DNA of 9,226 bases from Actinomycetota bacterium (lineage in GTDB: Bacteria > Actinomycetota > Thermoleophilia > Gaiellales > Gaiellaceae), in contig JACDGR010000035.1 of NCBI GenBank assembly GCA_013821525.1, positions 1 to 9,226 on the forward strand. Direction: 5' to 3'. Position numbers and translations under genes: made by a program. Below, in pieces: positions 7,616 to 9,226 of the stretch. The notes beneath the pieces are model-generated. The model was not told the origin of the DNA. It made no database searches and worked only from the letters and a program-made list of their open reading frames with translations. Each line of letters opens with the position of its first letter. Positions within the stretch are counted from its first letter, which is position 1.

Positions 7616-8307
7616 GGCAGCAGCGTCGCGTCGGCCTCGGAGGGCAGCGTCTCGAGCACGAGGTCGACGGCCCAGCGGATGCTGCGGTGGATCACGGCCT
7701 CGGCGCGCTTGCCGCTGCCTCGCTCACACGCGTCAAGGAAGTCGCGGTAGTGCTGGACCGAGCGACTGAAGCGCTCGCTGCCGGTCAGGACCAGCCGGTT
7801 GTAACGCTCGGCGCGCCAGTACAACCGCTCCACCTCTGCGACGAGGCGCGTGCGCCCAGAAGCGCCGTAGCATGCGGCGTGAAAGTCCCAACGAGCGCGC
7901 AGGTAGTGATCGACAGCCTGCTTCTTCGCGAAGCGCTCGAGCTGTGCGTACAGCGTGTGCATGCGCTCCAGCTCGAGAGGGCCGACGGCTTGTGCGCCGA
8001 CACGCGCCGCGAGGCCCTCGAGGCCAAGCCGCGCGGCGTAGGTCTCCTCGAAATCCTCACGCGTCAGCCGCCGCACGAGTGCCCGGCCGGTCTCGCCGAC
8101 CTCGACGAGCCCCGCGCGCTCGAGTTCCGTGAGCCCGAGGCGAATGGGAGTCTGCGAAACGCCGAGCCGCGTCGCGAGGTCGCGCTGGACGAGCGGCGTC
8201 CCGGCCGGCAGCTCCCCGCTGACGATCAGCTCGCGCAGCGCTTGAGCGACGCGCGCCTCGACCGACGCGCGCTGGATCGGGGCGACCACTTCGAGCGCCG
8301 TGCTCAC
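7612..8307 (-). CDS. GntR-family transcriptional regulator (FadR-like, winged helix plus FCD-type domain)
   Basis: With the GTG at 8307 as start this is a 231-residue regulator, the normal length for the FadR/FCD branch. The winged helix-turn-helix spans about 13-80 and carries the GntR pattern LRELIVSGELPAGTPLVQRDLATRLGVSQTPIRLGLTELERAGLV in residues 25-68 (shown here only by its key parts: GELPAGT 31-37, GVSQTPIR 49-56, LERAGL 62-67). An all-helical ligand domain follows (about 84-220) with RWDFHAACYGASG at 139-151 and QHYRDFLDA at 185-193. The frame stays open upstream to 8463, but that extension crosses the promoter region and the divergent gene and is not credible. No good Shine-Dalgarno sequence precedes 8307. 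As first gene of the operon, next to a 22-base palindrome, it very probably represses its own operon and the divergent gene, released by a pathway metabolite; this is inference. Confidence 0.87.
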   Translation of the reverse strand: MSTALEVVAPIQRASVEARVAQALRELIVSGELPAGTPLVQRDLATRLGVSQTPIRLGLTELERAGLVEVGETGRALVRRLTREDFEETYAARLGLEGLAARVGAQAVGPLELERMHTLYAQLERFAKKQAVDHYLRARWDFHAACYGASGRTRLVAEVERLYWRAERYNRLVLTGSERFSRSVQHYRDFLDACERGSGKRAEAVIHRSIRWAVDLVLETLPSEADATLLP

Positions 8308-8328
8308 GGAGTTGTATGCTCGCGCAAC

Positions 8329-8350
8329 GCGATTTGAAATTTCATATCGC
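8329..8350. promoter_or_regulatory. 22-base palindrome, candidate operator for the GntR regulator
   Basis: The site is an inverted repeat centred between 8339 and 8340. The inner 10 bases TGAAATTTCA (8335-8344) are a perfect palindrome. Beyond one mismatched pair (8334/8345) the outer arms GCGAT and ATCGC (8329-8333 and 8346-8350) are also perfectly complementary, so 20 of 22 bases are symmetric. Its AT-rich core stands out in very GC-rich DNA. It lies 12 bases before the ATG at 8363 and 21 bases before the GTG at 8307, inside the 55-base divergent intergenic region. GntR-family dimers bind palindromes of this kind, typically next to their own gene. The TTGAAA at 8334-8339 also resembles a -35 box on the plus strand. 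Binding is inferred, not shown. Confidence 0.72.
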
Positions 8351-8362
8351 CGACCATACCGG

Positions 8363-9226
8363 ATGCAACCGACAGACAACAGCTCACGGATCGGCGTCGA
8401 CGTCGGCGGAACGTTCACCGACGTGATCCTGCAGGGCGCCAACGGTCGCGCCACGGTCCGCAAGCTCCTCTCGACCCCACCGAACTACGACGCAGCGGTC
8501 GTCGAGGCCGTCATCGGGCTCGGCGGTGGGGCCGAGGTGGCCGCCGTCGTGCACGGCACGACTGTCGCGACGAACGCGGTCCTCGAGCGGCGCGGCGCGG
8601 CAACTGCGCTCGTCACGACAGGCGGTTTCCGAGACGTGCTCGAGCTGCGCCGCCTACGCATCCCCCACATGTACGACCCGTTCTGGCGCAAGCCGGAGCC
8701 GCTCGTACCGCGCCGCTTGCGCTTCGAGGTCAGCGAGCGCGTCACGGCCGACGGCACGGTGCTCCGGCCGCTCGACGACGACGAGGTGCGCACTGTTGCC
8801 GCGCAACTGCGGGACGCGGGCATCGAGTCGGTAGCGATCTGCCTTCTCCACTCCTACCTCTACCCGGAGCACGAGCAGCGCCTCGGCAGCATCCTGCGCG
8901 AGGAGCTGCCGGAGCTCACCGTCTCGCTCTCGAGCGAGATCCTCCGCGAGCAGCGGGAGTACGAACGGTCGGCGACGACCGTCGTGAATGCGTACGTGCG
9001 TCCCCTGATGGGACGCTACGTGGCCGACATCCGCCGGGGGCTCGATGCCGCTGGAGTCGATGCGCCGCTGACGATCATGCAGTCCTCGGGCGGCGTCATG
9101 ACCGCCGAGGATGCCGCTCGGCGGCCGGTTCTCGCGCTCGAGTCGGGCCCGGCAGCGGGTGTCGTGGCGGCGCTCGGGATGACCCGGCGGCTCGGTTTCC
9201 CGAACGCGATCGCGTTCGATATGGGC
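8363..9226 (+). CDS. Second HyuA-type hydantoinase/oxoprolinase gene, N-terminal part (runs off the right edge)
   Basis: An open frame from the ATG at 8363 to the window end encodes 288 residues without a stop. It begins with a short leader and the ATP-binding VDVGGTFTDVI (residues 12-22), then VVHGTTVATNAVLERRG (62-78), EYERSATTVVNAYVRPLM (199-216), IMQSSGG, ALESGPAAGVVAALG, and ends in AFDMG, the start of the second phosphate motif. This is the actin/Hsp70-like ATPase half of hydantoinase/oxoprolinase enzymes. Over residues 62-216 it matches residues 55-209 of the fused protein on the other strand at 115 of 155 positions, by hand count and without gaps. Whether it is HyuA alone, followed by hyuB, or another fusion cannot be seen. 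It is transcribed away from the regulator and probably shares its operator. No Shine-Dalgarno sequence precedes the ATG, so a leaderless transcript is possible. Confidence 0.9.
   Translation, partial: MQPTDNSSRIGVDVGGTFTDVILQGANGRATVRKLLSTPPNYDAAVVEAVIGLGGGAEVAAVVHGTTVATNAVLERRGAATALVTTGGFRDVLELRRLRIPHMYDPFWRKPEPLVPRRLRFEVSERVTADGTVLRPLDDDEVRTVAAQLRDAGIESVAICLLHSYLYPEHEQRLGSILREELPELTVSLSSEILREQREYERSATTVVNAYVRPLMGRYVADIRRGLDAAGVDAPLTIMQSSGGVMTAEDAARRPVLALESGPAAGVVAALGMTRRLGFPNAIAFDMG

Noticed and set aside
5144..7750. 868-codon open frame on the plus strand
   Set aside because: It is antisense to the fused hydantoinase, whose family motifs run through the whole region. The translation is Arg-rich with no recognisable motif, as expected for an antisense shadow in GC-rich DNA.
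8311..8339. Possible minus-strand promoter, TTTCAA (8339-8334) and TACAAC (8316-8311) with 17-base spacing
   Set aside because: The -35 match is poor and the -10 would end only three bases before the GTG at 8307, so the transcript would start inside the gene. It is too weak to list as a feature.
8308..8463. Upstream extension of the regulator to a start at 8463
   Set aside because: It would cross the palindrome and overlap the first 100 bases of the divergent hydantoinase gene. The added residues have no GntR similarity, and the wing-helix domain begins normally after 8307.
8485..8872. Minus-strand open frames of 112 and 72 codons and a plus-strand frame of 102 codons near the right edge
   Set aside because: They are shadows of the open-ended plus-strand hydantoinase gene starting at 8363, whose frame carries the real motifs.

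Overview
The window is about 9.2 kb of very GC-rich DNA with dense, overlapping genes, GTG and TTG starts as well as ATG, and heavy Arg/Ala/Gly use. This suits a high-GC actinobacterium, possibly of the Thermoleophilia type, but no marker gene fixes the taxon. There is no RNA gene, insertion sequence, CRISPR array or prophage gene, and no gene-free stretch longer than about 55 bases.

Layout. From about 8307 down to base 1, six genes on the minus strand form one apparent operon. In order of transcription they are a GntR-type regulator (8307-7612); a 1230-residue fused HyuA-HyuB hydantoinase/oxoprolinase (7615-3923); an enolase-superfamily enzyme of the mandelate racemase/muconate lactonizing group (3926-2796); an N-acyl-D-amino-acid deacylase-type amidohydrolase (2784-1243); a short zinc-dependent alcohol dehydrogenase (1246-320); and the start of a sarcosine oxidase beta subunit that runs off the left edge (288-1). 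Three junctions are 4-base GTGA or ATGA overlaps, and the other two gaps are 11 and 31 bases, so the genes are probably cotranscribed and translationally coupled.

Divergent to the regulator, a second HyuA-type gene starts at 8363 on the plus strand and runs off the right edge. It is a close paralog of the N-terminal half of the fused protein. The 55 bases between the divergent starts hold a 22-base near-perfect palindrome, the obvious candidate operator for the GntR protein and able to control both directions.

How the genes could work together (inference). HyuA/HyuB enzymes open cyclic amides such as N-methylhydantoin, hydantoins or 5-oxoproline, usually with ATP. Racemase-like, deacylase, dehydrogenase and N-methyl-amino-acid oxidase activities could then process the opened product. 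The sarcosine oxidase gene points toward an N-methylated substrate such as creatinine-derived N-methylhydantoin. The usual N-carbamoylsarcosine amidohydrolase is not in the window, however, and this enzyme set does not match a textbook pathway I can name, so the substrate is unknown.
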